Positions 43,869 to 53,546 of a stretch of 64,000 bases of DNA are shown here, one piece after another; positions within the stretch are counted from its first letter, which is position 1; each line of letters starts with the position of its first letter. Below the pieces are notes generated by a model. It saw only the letters and a list, made by a program, of their open reading frames with translations. It ran no database searches and was not told where the DNA came from. Position numbers and translations under genes: made by a program. Location of the stretch: positions 2,933,001 to 2,997,000 of the forward strand of contig NZ_CP134772.1 in NCBI RefSeq assembly GCF_031882575.1, written 5' to 3'. This stretch comes from Pseudomonas sp. VD-NE ins (GTDB lineage Bacteria > Pseudomonadota > Gammaproteobacteria > Pseudomonadales > Pseudomonadaceae).

Positions 43869-45170
43869 ATGCGTCCCCCATTTCCCCTCATCACCCCGCG
43901 CCAGTCGTTTGGCTTCGGAGCCTTTGTGCTGTGCGCAGGTTTTACCGCACAGGTTCAGGCCAGCGGGTTTTTTGAAGACACCACGGCGAAAATCGAATCG
44001 CGCACGGTGTACTTCAACCGCGATTTCCGTGATGGGCACACCACGAACGATCAGGGCGCGTCCAAGCGTGAAGAGTCGGCACAGGGCTTTATTCTCAACC
44101 TGCAATCGGGCTACACCGACGGTACCGTGGGTTTCGGTGTCGATGCGCTGGGCATGCTCGGCTTTCAACTCGATTCCAGCCCGGACCGCAGCAACAGCGG
44201 CTTGTTGCCCTCCAGCGGCAACGACCCGCGCGGCTCGAAGGGCCAGTACGCGAAAATGGGTCTGACCGCCAAGGTCAAGGTTTCGGACACGGTGCTGAAG
44301 TACGGCGCGCTGCTGCCGGATCTGCCGCTGCTGAAATACAACGACGGTCGATTGCTGCCGACCATGTTCAATGGCGCCATGCTCACCTCTAAAGAGGTGA
44401 AAGACCTGACCTTCATGGCTGCGCGCCTGGACAAGTACACCGCGCGGGATTCCACCGACTCGCAAGATATCCGCGTGCACTGCAAGAACAAGCGCTACGC
44501 CTGCAACACCACCGCCGATCATTTCGACATGTACGGTTTCGACTACAAGATCAATGATCGCCTGACCGCGCAGTATCACTACGCCGAACTGGAAGACATC
44601 TATCGTCAGCACTTTGTCGGGCTGTTGGGTAATCAACCGTTAGCTGGCGGTGTACTTAAAGCGGATCTGCGCGTGCTGAAAAGTGCCGACAGCGGCGATG
44701 CCAAGGCCGGTTCCATTGATAACCGGGCGTTGAGCGGCATGTTGTCGTTTGCGCACAGCGGCCACACGTTCAGCGCCGGTTGGCAGCGCATGAATGGCGA
44801 TAACTCGATGCCGTACCTCGATGGCAGCAATCCGTATCTGGTCAACTATGTGCAGGTCAACGACTTCGCTGCCGCGCAGGAACGTTCCTGGCAACTGCGT
44901 TATGACTATGACTTCAAGGCCATTGGCATTAATGGTTTGAGCTTCCTGACGCGTTATGTGAACGGTGATCACATCAAGGTGTTGGGCAGTGATCAGGAAG
45001 GCAAGGAGTGGGAACGCGACAGCGAGTTGAAGTATGTGATTCAGACGGGCACGTTCAAGGATGTGAGTTTGCGTTTGAGGAATGCTACGTATCGCACCAA
45101 TTATGAGAAGTTTGCCCGGGATGTGGATGAGACACGGTTGATTGTGAGTTACAGCTTTTCGGTGTTGTAA
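43869..45170 (+). CDS. OprD-family outer-membrane porin
   Basis: Outer-membrane channel of 433 residues for a small organic nutrient, in the OprD/OccD-OccK superfamily. ATG 43869 begins MRPPFPLITPRQSFGFGAFV with a signal peptide (to about QVQASG). Family marks: RTVYFNRDFRDG, YTDGTVGFGVDALGMLGFQLD, AKVKVSDTVLKYGALLPDLP, YAELEDIYRQHFVGLLG, SFLTRYVNGDHI and the terminal LIVSYSFSVL. Substrate unknown; neither neighbour suggests one. The frame is open upstream to 43773, but no signal peptide would result from that start. Confidence 0.93.
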   Translation: MRPPFPLITPRQSFGFGAFVLCAGFTAQVQASGFFEDTTAKIESRTVYFNRDFRDGHTTNDQGASKREESAQGFILNLQSGYTDGTVGFGVDALGMLGFQLDSSPDRSNSGLLPSSGNDPRGSKGQYAKMGLTAKVKVSDTVLKYGALLPDLPLLKYNDGRLLPTMFNGAMLTSKEVKDLTFMAARLDKYTARDSTDSQDIRVHCKNKRYACNTTADHFDMYGFDYKINDRLTAQYHYAELEDIYRQHFVGLLGNQPLAGGVLKADLRVLKSADSGDAKAGSIDNRALSGMLSFAHSGHTFSAGWQRMNGDNSMPYLDGSNPYLVNYVQVNDFAAAQERSWQLRYDYDFKAIGINGLSFLTRYVNGDHIKVLGSDQEGKEWERDSELKYVIQTGTFKDVSLRLRNATYRTNYEKFARDVDETRLIVSYSFSVL

Positions 45171-45201
45171 GGCGTGGAGTTGTAGCGTCTGTTCGATTGC
45201 T

Positions 45202-45294
45202 TTCGCGAGCAGGCTCGCTCCCACATTGGATCAATGCCGGACACAACATCTGTGTTCACTGAAGATCTATTGTGGGAGCGAGCCTGCTCGCGAA
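45202..45294. repeat. REPIN, type B, after the porin gene
   Basis: Inverted REP copies at 45202-45224 and 45272-45294, lying between the convergent porin and lipoprotein genes. Confidence 0.92.
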
Positions 45295-45301
45295 GGCGTC
45301 C

Positions 45302-45922
45302 TTACAACCAATGCCAGAACCGGCTCCAGAACCCCCGATTCAAATCCTCCTTGCACCCGGCATATTGCCGCGCATAAACATCCGAACGATTCTGCACTTT
45401 GCGCGCCGTCGGCATCAGCCAGGCTTTGCTGGCGTAGGTCTTGTTGCGGAAGCCGCCCCAGCCTTCGTGGTAGTTGAGGTATTGGTTGTAGGCGTCGTAC
45501 TTGTAGACGCCGTTGATCGAATAGGTCTTGTCCATGTACCAGCCGACAAAGTCGATGGCGTCGTCGAAGTCTTCGCGATCGGCTCCGCTGCGGCCGGTGC
45601 TTTTCTGGTAGTCGGCCCAGACTTCATCTTTGGCTTGCGCATAACCCGAGGCGGTCGAGACGCGGCCCCACGGGATCACCCACAGCAAGTATTTGCGCGG
45701 GGTCTTGGCATCGTAGCGGTAACCGGATTCCTGATACATGATCGCGAAGGGCACCTGAATCGGCACGCCCCAGCGTTTTTGCGTGACTTGCGCAGCGTCG
45801 TACCAGTCGCTTTTCTCGCGGAAGATTTCGCAGATGTCTTCCGGCGAGCGGGGCGGCGAGGTGCCGCACCCGCTCAGTAGCGTTGCCAGTGTCAGTAGTC
45901 CAAGCGTCTGCCCGTAATTCAA
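45302..45922 (-). CDS. Transglycosylase-SLT-like lipoprotein
   Basis: Lipoprotein of 206 residues; the lipobox LLSGC places the acylated Cys at residue 19. A lysozyme-like domain is suggested by VPIQVPFAIMYQESGYRYDA (catalytic Glu in QESGYR), followed by GYAQAKDEVWADYQKSTG and YMDKTYSINGVYKYDAYNQYLNYHEGWGGF. Such proteins cleave or bind peptidoglycan in the periplasm. The C-terminus is aromatic (GFWSRFWHWL). It lies 45 bases downstream of mtlZ on the same strand but is probably a separate unit. Confidence 0.85.
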   Translation of the reverse strand: MNYGQTLGLLTLATLLSGCGTSPPRSPEDICEIFREKSDWYDAAQVTQKRWGVPIQVPFAIMYQESGYRYDAKTPRKYLLWVIPWGRVSTASGYAQAKDEVWADYQKSTGRSGADREDFDDAIDFVGWYMDKTYSINGVYKYDAYNQYLNYHEGWGGFRNKTYASKAWLMPTARKVQNRSDVYARQYAGCKEDLNRGFWSRFWHWL

Positions 45923-45967
45923 AAGCGGTTATCCCGTCGTGCGCAAAAAGGCCGACAGTCTACGCGC

Positions 45968-46906
45968 TCAGCTCAATTGATGACGATAGGGCAGATCAGG
46001 GCCGGTCTTGCTGCAGGTCAGCGCGGCGGCTTGCACGGCGAAACTGAGCATGGCGTCGATCTGTTCGCGAGCGAGTTGCTGCACGCCTTCGACCGAATCC
46101 AGACCGTGCTCGGTCAACCAGGTGATCAACGCGGCCTGGAAGGTGTCGCCGGCGCCGACGGTATCGGCAATCTTTATCGAGGCTGCCGGGACTGACCATG
46201 TGCCGTGTTGGCGGCTGAACACAGTAGCGCCATCGCCGCCCCGGGTGAGGAAGACGACCTGGCAGCGGTGTTCGAGCCAGCCTTCGATCACCCGTTGCGG
46301 GTCCTGTTCGGGGTAGAGCAGGCTCAGGTCTTCGTCGCTGACCTTGATCAGATCGGCGAGTGGCACCAGCGTCGCGATGCGCTCGCGCCACAGGTCGATG
46401 TTCGGCTCGGGATTGAGGCGCACGTTCGGGTCGAGGCTGATCAGGCGTTTGCCGCTTTCGCGCTGTACCAATGCGAGCAGAGTGTCGCCGATCGGCTGCA
46501 CCACCAGCGAGAACGAGCCGATGTGCAAGCCGCGAACATCCGGCCCCAGCGCCGGCAGATGCGCCAGACTCAACTGCCGGTCCGCGCAGCCTTCACCGCG
46601 AAAGCTGTAATGCGGCGAGCCATTGGCACCGACGGCAACCATGGCCAGCGTGGTCGGTGCGGCGAACTCCACTAGATAGTCAGGGCACACACCTTCGTCC
46701 TGCAGCACTTGCTGCAAGCGGCGGCCGAGGTAGTCGGTGGAGAGCCCGCCAAACAGGGCCGAGTCCACGCCCAAACGGCGCAAACCGACGGCGACGTTGA
46801 ACGGCGAGCCGCCAGCAATCGCCTTGAAATTCACTTTCGAGGCCAGTCCGCTGGCGTCGTCTTCACTGAAAAAATCGAACAGGGCTTCGCCACACACCAA
46901 ATACAT
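45968..46906 (-). CDS. mtlZ: Fructokinase MtlZ
   Basis: PfkB-family kinase of 312 residues that phosphorylates fructose, the product of mannitol dehydrogenase, so that it can enter central metabolism. N-terminal motif MYLVCGEALFDFF, substrate loop GGSPFNVAVGLRRLGV, and active-site motif IADTVGAGDTFQAAL. I chose ATG 46906, 13 bases after the mtlY stop, over the longer frame, whose extra residues have no family character. It ends the operon. It is a distant relative of KguK in this window but has a different binding loop. Confidence 0.92.
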   Translation of the reverse strand: MYLVCGEALFDFFSEDDASGLASKVNFKAIAGGSPFNVAVGLRRLGVDSALFGGLSTDYLGRRLQQVLQDEGVCPDYLVEFAAPTTLAMVAVGANGSPHYSFRGEGCADRQLSLAHLPALGPDVRGLHIGSFSLVVQPIGDTLLALVQRESGKRLISLDPNVRLNPEPNIDLWRERIATLVPLADLIKVSDEDLSLLYPEQDPQRVIEGWLEHRCQVVFLTRGGDGATVFSRQHGTWSVPAASIKIADTVGAGDTFQAALITWLTEHGLDSVEGVQQLAREQIDAMLSFAVQAAALTCSKTGPDLPYRHQLS

Positions 46907-46919
46907 AATTGTTTGCTCT

Positions 46920-48416
46920 TTATAGGGTTGCGACATGCTGTTGATAGCGTTCATAGGCCTGCTGGAACGCCGCGACGTTGGCGGCAATCGGCAGGGTTTC
47001 ACTGCTGGAATCGAGTTTCACGCAGCGCTGGCACAGATCGGCGAGGGTGTTTTCGTGGCCGTTCGACCAGGATTTGCACCACGCCGCTTGAATCGCTGCG
47101 CCCAAGGCTGCGGCTTCACTTTGTTCGGTGCAGATCACCGGGGTGTTCATGATGTCGGCGACGATCTGCCGCCACACCGCGCTTTTCGAGCCGCCGCCGA
47201 TCAGGCAAATGCTGCGGCTTTGTAAACCATTGTGGCGGAGCAAATCCAGCCCGTAACGCAAACCGAAGGTGGTGCCTTCGACGGCGGCGCGGCACAGATT
47301 GGCCTGGGTCAGGTTATCCAGCGTCAAGCCGTGCAAACTGCCGGTGGCGTGGGGCAGGGCGGGGACGCGTTCGCCGTTGAGGAACGGCAGCATGCTCACG
47401 CCGTCGGCGCCGATGGAGGCCTGGGCGACGAGGTCGTTGAACTGCTGCAGGTCGAGGTCGAACAGCTCGCGAATCGCGCCGGTGGCGTTGGTCAGGTTCA
47501 TCGTGCAGATCAGCGGCAACCATCCGCCGCTGGACGAGCAGAACGTCGCGACCGAGGCGTCCGGGCTGACTTTCGGTGCGTCGGAATAGGCGTACACCGT
47601 GCCGGAGGAGCCGAGGCTCATGGTGATCGCGCCGGGCTGAATATTGCCGGTGCCGATGGCGCCCATCATGTTGTCGCCGCCACCGCTCGATACCAACGCG
47701 TCGGGGTTGATGCCGAGGTGTTCGGCAATCGCCGGCAGAATGGTGCCGACAGATTGATGTGCATCGATCAGCTCAGGCAATGCGGCTTGCAGGCGTCCGC
47801 TGGCGTCGATGTCGCGCAGCAGTTGCAAGTCCCACTGGCGGGTGCGCACGTTGAAATAGCCGGTGCCGGAGGCGTCGCCGTACTCGCTGCAGGCGCGGCC
47901 GGTGAGCCAGAAGTTCAGGTAGTCGTGGGGCAGCAGGATGCGTGCGATGCGCGAAAAGACCACGGGGTGCTGCTCTTTGGTCCAGAGCAGTTTCGACACG
48001 GTGTAGCCCGGCGCTATGACCACACCGAGACGTTCCAGCGAGCCTTTTTCGCCGCCCAGATGAGTGAGCAGCCGGTCGTTTTCGGCGCTGGTCTCGGTGT
48101 CGCACCAGAGCTTGGCCGGGCGCAGGACTTCGCCTTGATCATCGAGCAGGACCAGACCGTGTTGCTGGCCGGAGACGCCGATGCCGAGGATCGACTGGCC
48201 ATCGACATTCGCCGCGAGCAATGCCTGGCGGGTGGCGAGGGTGAAGGCTTCGAGCCATTGCTGAGTGTCTTGTTCGCGACGGCCGTTGGCGCCGCTGATC
48301 ATCGTGTGTGCGGCGGCGCCTTGGCCGAGGACTTGACCGCTGCTGGCGTCGAGGATGATGGCTTTGGTGCCTTGGGTGCCGCAGTCGATGCCTAGGAACA
48401 ATTGTTGTGTTGTCAT
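46920..48416 (-). CDS. mtlY: Xylulokinase MtlY/XylB
   Basis: FGGY-family sugar kinase of 498 residues that phosphorylates D-xylulose made from D-arabitol by the polyol dehydrogenase. N-terminal LFLGIDCGTQGTKAIILD, catalytic and ATP motifs LGIGVSGQQHGLVLLD, GGGDNMMGAIGTGNIQPG and ICLIGGGSKSAVWRQIVADI are present. Length fits XylB. It is separated from mtlD by 418 bases of repeats, unusual for an operon member, and followed closely by mtlZ. Confidence 0.93.
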   Translation of the reverse strand: MTTQQLFLGIDCGTQGTKAIILDASSGQVLGQGAAAHTMISGANGRREQDTQQWLEAFTLATRQALLAANVDGQSILGIGVSGQQHGLVLLDDQGEVLRPAKLWCDTETSAENDRLLTHLGGEKGSLERLGVVIAPGYTVSKLLWTKEQHPVVFSRIARILLPHDYLNFWLTGRACSEYGDASGTGYFNVRTRQWDLQLLRDIDASGRLQAALPELIDAHQSVGTILPAIAEHLGINPDALVSSGGGDNMMGAIGTGNIQPGAITMSLGSSGTVYAYSDAPKVSPDASVATFCSSSGGWLPLICTMNLTNATGAIRELFDLDLQQFNDLVAQASIGADGVSMLPFLNGERVPALPHATGSLHGLTLDNLTQANLCRAAVEGTTFGLRYGLDLLRHNGLQSRSICLIGGGSKSAVWRQIVADIMNTPVICTEQSEAAALGAAIQAAWCKSWSNGHENTLADLCQRCVKLDSSSETLPIAANVAAFQQAYERYQQHVATL

Positions 48417-48834
48417 GTGTGAACCACTCGGGTGTGGTGAAGATCAAGAGCTTACCCCCTCACCCCAGCCCTCTCCCCCAAGGGGGCGAGGGGGAAAGGG
48501 AGCCGATCGGGGGGCTGTTCAAAAGCTGAGTTCGACTCCGGTTCTCTCAAACCGGGGCTGTTCAAAACCTGAGTTCGACTGCGGTTCTCTCAACCGGGGC
48601 TGTTCAAAACCTGAGTTCGACTGCGGTTCTCTCAACCGGGGCTGTTCAAAACCTGAGTTCGACTGCGGTTCTCTCAACCGGGGCTGTTCAAAACCTGAGT
48701 TCGACTGCGGTTCTCTCAAACCGGAGCTGTTCAAAACCTGAGTTCAACTCCGGACTTTCAGGTCGATGTATTCCGAAAGAACCACTCGGTCGGTCCCCTC
48801 TCCCTTTGGGAGAGGGTTAGGGTGAGGGGCTTTT
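48417..48834. repeat. Repeat-filled gap with a 42-bp tandem array in the mannitol operon
   Basis: A tandem array of about 5.7 copies of a 42-43 bp unit (GGGGCTGTTCAAAACCTGAG...) spans 48511-48753. Unit starts are 48511, 48554, 48596, 48638, 48680 and 48723; the middle units are identical, the outer ones diverged, and two carry an extra A. It is bracketed by two inverted purine/pyrimidine repeats: CCCCTCACCCCAGCCCTC (from about 48456) and its partner GAGAGGGTTAGGGTGAGGGG (to about 48829). The second forms a perfect stem CCCTCTCCC-TTT-GGGAGAGGG (48796-48816) just after the mtlD stop. One frame stays open but encodes only 14-residue repeats, not a real gene. Confidence 0.92.
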
Positions 48835-50307
48835 TCAGGCAAGAATCCGCTCCAGAGTCCGCGTCACACCGTCCTCACGCAAGCTGTTGCAGCACCACTC
48901 AAACGCCGCCACAAACTCCGCCGAACGCGGTATCGCCGTGCCAAAAATCTCCTCAACCGCCAACAACCGCTGCGTAATTAAAGCATCGTCCGCCACCAAC
49001 GCCTGACAAAACGCCGCGCGCGGATCCGGGATCGAATAGGTATCACCATTCTCATCCACCCCCTTCAAATACAACGCCCACGCCGCCGCCACCAACGCCG
49101 CCCGTTTAGTCTCCTGCCCATCGACAATCAACCGGTTGATGGTAGGAATGGTGAACTTGGGAAACTTCGACGAGCCGTCCGAGCAGACCCGCTCCAACTG
49201 ATCGGCAATCGCCTGATTGGAAAACCGCGCCACCAGCGTATTTTTGTAATCCGTCAGATCAATGCCCGGCACCGGCGCCAGTTGCGGGGTCACGTCCAGA
49301 TCCATGTAGGCGCGCATATAACGCACGAACAGCGGGTCGTTCATGGTCTCGTGCACAAACCGATAACCCTTCAAAAAGCCCAGATAGGTCAGCGCCAAAT
49401 GGCTGCCGTTGAGCAGTTTGATCTTCATTTCTTCATAGGGCGAAACATCGTCGGTGAACTGCACGCCAACCTTTTCCCAAGCCGGGCGGCCGTTGACGAA
49501 TTTGTCTTCCAGCACCCACTGCACGAACGGCTCGCAGACCACCGGCCAGGCATCGTCGACGTCGTGTTTGTCGGCCAGTTGCAGGCGATGCGCGGTGCTG
49601 GTCATCGGTGTGATGCGATCGACCATGGCATTGGGGAAACTGACGTTGGCGTCGATCCAGCTGCACAGATTGCTGTTGCGCAGCGTGGCGAACGCCAGCA
49701 GCGCTTTGCGCGTCACGGCGCCGTTGTGCGGCAGGTTATCGCACGACATCACGGTAAACGCCGGAATGCCCGCCGCGCGGCGTTTTTCCAGGGCCGCACA
49801 CAGGAAGCCGAACACGGTTTTTGGCGCCTCGGGATGGGCTAGATCGTGTTGGATCTGCGGCAGGTGCGCCATGAATTCGCCGTTGCTGTCGTCGATGCAG
49901 TAACCGCCCTCGGTGATGGTCAGCGAGACGATGCGGATCTGCGGGTCGGCGAGTTTATCGATCAACGCCTGAGCGCCGTCCTCGGCCAGCAGCATGTCGC
50001 GAATCGCACCGATCACGCGGACTTCGGTGTCGTCGCTGTCACCCAGTTCGAACAGGGTGAACAGGTAATCCTGTTCCTTGAGATCGTCGCGGGCGCGGCG
50101 GTCTTCGGCGCGCAGGCCGACGCCGCAAATCGCCCAGTCGAGGGCTTCGCCGGTGTTCATCAAGGCATCGGTGTAATACGCCTGATGCGCACGGTGGAAA
50201 CCGCCGACGCCGATGTGGGCGATGCCTTGGCGGGTGTCGCTGAGGCTATAGGCCGGCAGTTGCACTTCAGCGGCCAGACGATGGAGATTTTGTTGATTGA
50301 GTTTCAT
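48835..50307 (-). CDS. mtlD: Mannitol 2-dehydrogenase MtlD
   Basis: Long-chain polyol dehydrogenase of 490 residues that oxidises D-mannitol to fructose and D-arabitol to xylulose with NAD. The N-terminal Rossmann motif is IAHIGVGGFHRAHQAYY, and the catalytic block KIKLLNGSH holds the Lys, Asn and His described for the P. fluorescens enzyme. LPHNGAVTR and NAMVDRITPMT are further family marks. Its start is 15 bases after the mtlK stop, so it is part of the operon. Cytoplasmic, monomeric in the characterised homologue. Confidence 0.95.
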   Translation of the reverse strand: MKLNQQNLHRLAAEVQLPAYSLSDTRQGIAHIGVGGFHRAHQAYYTDALMNTGEALDWAICGVGLRAEDRRARDDLKEQDYLFTLFELGDSDDTEVRVIGAIRDMLLAEDGAQALIDKLADPQIRIVSLTITEGGYCIDDSNGEFMAHLPQIQHDLAHPEAPKTVFGFLCAALEKRRAAGIPAFTVMSCDNLPHNGAVTRKALLAFATLRNSNLCSWIDANVSFPNAMVDRITPMTSTAHRLQLADKHDVDDAWPVVCEPFVQWVLEDKFVNGRPAWEKVGVQFTDDVSPYEEMKIKLLNGSHLALTYLGFLKGYRFVHETMNDPLFVRYMRAYMDLDVTPQLAPVPGIDLTDYKNTLVARFSNQAIADQLERVCSDGSSKFPKFTIPTINRLIVDGQETKRAALVAAAWALYLKGVDENGDTYSIPDPRAAFCQALVADDALITQRLLAVEEIFGTAIPRSAEFVAAFEWCCNSLREDGVTRTLERILA

Positions 50308-50322
50308 CGGGAGTTCTCGAAA

Positions 50323-51426
<1,104 letters not shown>

Positions 51427-51477
51427 GATGATGGGCCTCCGCAATTTATTATTGGGTTAAACCAGATCGGCTTTTCT

Positions 51478-51580
51478 GTGGGAGCGACGGTGCGACGATT
51501 CGACCTGCTCGCGAATGCGGTGTGTCATTTACCAATGATGGTGACTGACACGGCCCCTTCGCGAGCAGGCTCGCTCCCAC
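51478..51580. repeat. REPIN, type B with an expanded arm, between mtlG and mtlK
   Basis: Plus copy starting GTGGGAGCGACGGTGCGACG (51478) carries extra bases in its middle compared with the type B copies elsewhere; a regular minus copy is at 51558-51580. Confidence 0.85.
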
Positions 51581-51606
51581 AGGGGATAGGGTTGGATTCG
51601 GGATGT

Positions 51607-52437
51607 TCATTTCACGGCGCCGAACGAGAGGCCGCGCACCAGTTGTTTCTGGCTGATCCAGCCGAAGATCAGGATCGGCGCACACGCCAGGGTCGACACC
51701 GCCGACAACTTGGCCCAGAACAACCCCTCAGGACTTGAGTACGAGGCAATCAAAGCGGTCAGTGGCGCGGCTTTCGACGAGGTCAGGTTCAGCGACCAGA
51801 ACGCCTCGTTCCAGCACAGGATCAGCGACAGCAATACGGTCGAAGCAAGTCCACCCTTGGCGATCGGCAGCAGCACGCGGACCATTTCCTGCCACAGCGT
51901 GGCGCCGTCGAGGCGGGCGGCTTCGAGGATGTCTTTGGGGATGTCCTTGAAGTAGGTGTAAACCATCCAGACCACAATCGGCAGGTTGATCAACGTGTAG
52001 ATCACGATCAGCGCAATACGCGTGTCGAGCAGGCCGAAACTCTTCGCCAGCAAGTAGATCGGCATCAGCACGCCCACCGGCGGCAGCATCTTGGTCGAGA
52101 GCATCCACAGCAGCGTGCCTTTGGTGCGCTGGGTTTCGTAAAACGCCATCGAGTACGCTGCCGGCACCGCGATCAACAGGCACAGGGCTGTGGCGCTGAA
52201 GGAAATCACCACCGAGTTCCAGGCGAAACTGAAGTAGTCGCTGCGCTCATTGATGTGCAGGTAGTTCTCCAGCGTCGGCGTGAAGATGAACTGCGGCGGC
52301 GTCGCGAACGCGTCGATTTCGGTTTTGAAACTGGTCATCACCATCCAGAAGATCGGGAAGAAAATCACGATCGCGATGGCCCAGGCCAGAGTACCGAGCA
52401 GCAGGCTTTGCAGCCGGCGGGATTGTTGGAGAGTCAT
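51607..52437 (-). CDS. mtlG: Polyol ABC transporter permease MtlG
   Basis: Inner-membrane permease of 276 residues, MalG type, with six hydrophobic segments. The cytoplasmic EAA loop that contacts the ATPase is EAARLDGATLWQEMVRVLLPIAKGG (about residues 168-192). It follows mtlF after eight bases and works with it as a heterodimer. Confidence 0.92.
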   Translation of the reverse strand: MTLQQSRRLQSLLLGTLAWAIAIVIFFPIFWMVMTSFKTEIDAFATPPQFIFTPTLENYLHINERSDYFSFAWNSVVISFSATALCLLIAVPAAYSMAFYETQRTKGTLLWMLSTKMLPPVGVLMPIYLLAKSFGLLDTRIALIVIYTLINLPIVVWMVYTYFKDIPKDILEAARLDGATLWQEMVRVLLPIAKGGLASTVLLSLILCWNEAFWSLNLTSSKAAPLTALIASYSSPEGLFWAKLSAVSTLACAPILIFGWISQKQLVRGLSFGAVK

Positions 52438-52445
52438 GGCAGGCC

Positions 52446-53372
52446 TCAGGCTTTGTCAGTCAGGTTTTTGCCGATCATCCGCACCAGAATGATCGCGGCG
52501 ATGTTGGCGATGACCACGGCAATCAAGCCACCCGCCGAGGCCATGCCGACGTCGAACTGCACCAGCGCCTGGTTGTAGATCAGGTAGGCGAGGTTGGTCG
52601 AGGCGTACCCGGGGCCGCCGTTGGTGGTGGTGAAAATCTCGGCGAACACCGACAGCAGGAAGATCGTTTCGATCATCACCACCACGGCAATCGGCCGCGC
52701 CAGGTGTGGCAGGGTCAGGTGCCAGAAAATCGCGATCGGCCCGGCACCGTCGAGGCGCGCGGCTTCTTTCTGTTCCTGGTCGAGGGACTGCATGGCCGTC
52801 ATCAGAATCAGGATCGCGAAGGGCAGCCATTGCCACGAGACAATGATGATGATCGACAGCAACGGGTAGTGCGCGAGCCAGTCCACCGGTTGCGCGCCGA
52901 ACAGTTTCCAGATGTAGGCGAGAATCCCCGAGACCGGATGGAAGATCAGGTTCTTCCAGATCAGCGCGCCGACCGTGGGCATGATGAAGAACGGCGAAAT
53001 CAGCATGACCCGGACGATGCCGCGCCCGAGAAATTCGCTGGCCTCGAGCAGCGCGCTGATCAACACGCCCAACACCACGCTGATCAGCAACACGCTACCG
53101 ACCAGCAACAGCGTGTTGGTGGCGCCGGGCATGAAGCCCGAGTCGGTCAGGAAATAGGTGAAGTTCTCAAGCCCCACGAACTGGTTTTCACCGGGGTAGA
53201 GCAGGTTGTAGCGGATCATCGAGAAGTAGATGGTCATGCCCAGCGGCACGATCATCCACAGCAGCAACAGGGCCACCGAAGGGCTGACCAGAAACCAGCC
53301 GGGATTGCGTACGCGGACCTTGCGCGCAGGTTGCGACAGGTCGAGGTGGGCTTTGGCAGTTGAAGTATTCAT
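52446..53372 (-). CDS. mtlF: Polyol ABC transporter permease MtlF
   Basis: Inner-membrane permease of 308 residues, MalF type, with about six helices after a cytoplasmic N-terminus. The EAA loop is EAARLDGAGPIAIFWHLTLPHLARP (about residues 212-236). It is the partner of MtlG, eight bases downstream. A REPIN lies between it and mtlE. Confidence 0.92.
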   Translation of the reverse strand: MNTSTAKAHLDLSQPARKVRVRNPGWFLVSPSVALLLLWMIVPLGMTIYFSMIRYNLLYPGENQFVGLENFTYFLTDSGFMPGATNTLLLVGSVLLISVVLGVLISALLEASEFLGRGIVRVMLISPFFIMPTVGALIWKNLIFHPVSGILAYIWKLFGAQPVDWLAHYPLLSIIIIVSWQWLPFAILILMTAMQSLDQEQKEAARLDGAGPIAIFWHLTLPHLARPIAVVVMIETIFLLSVFAEIFTTTNGGPGYASTNLAYLIYNQALVQFDVGMASAGGLIAVVIANIAAIILVRMIGKNLTDKA

Positions 53373-53444
53373 GGTGATTACAACCAGATTGGGTGCAGAA
53401 ACATGTTCAGGAAAGACAACATTCCTGACATCGGCGCGGACCCT

Positions 53445-53532
53445 GTGGGAGCTGGCTTGCCAGCGATAGCGATAGTTCAGCCGACAGCAATGTCGAATGT
53501 GCCGGCCTCATCGCTGGCAAGCCAGCTCCCAC
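53445..53532. repeat. REPIN, type A, between mtlE and mtlF
   Basis: Inverted REP copies at 53445-53467 and 53510-53532, 14 bases after the mtlE stop. In maltose-type operons a REP here is linked to higher expression of the binding protein than of the permeases; the same is inferred. Confidence 0.92.
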
Positions 53533-53546
53533 AGGTTTAGAGGCGG

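Noticed and set aside
48355..48741. 128-codon frame through the 42-bp array, encoding repeated 14-residue units
   Set aside because: The unit length is a multiple of three, so a frame stays open by arithmetic; two units have an extra base, there is no ribosome site, and it starts inside mtlY antisense.
48511..48753. CRISPR array
   Set aside because: The units are contiguous tandem copies without unique spacers, and there are no cas genes.
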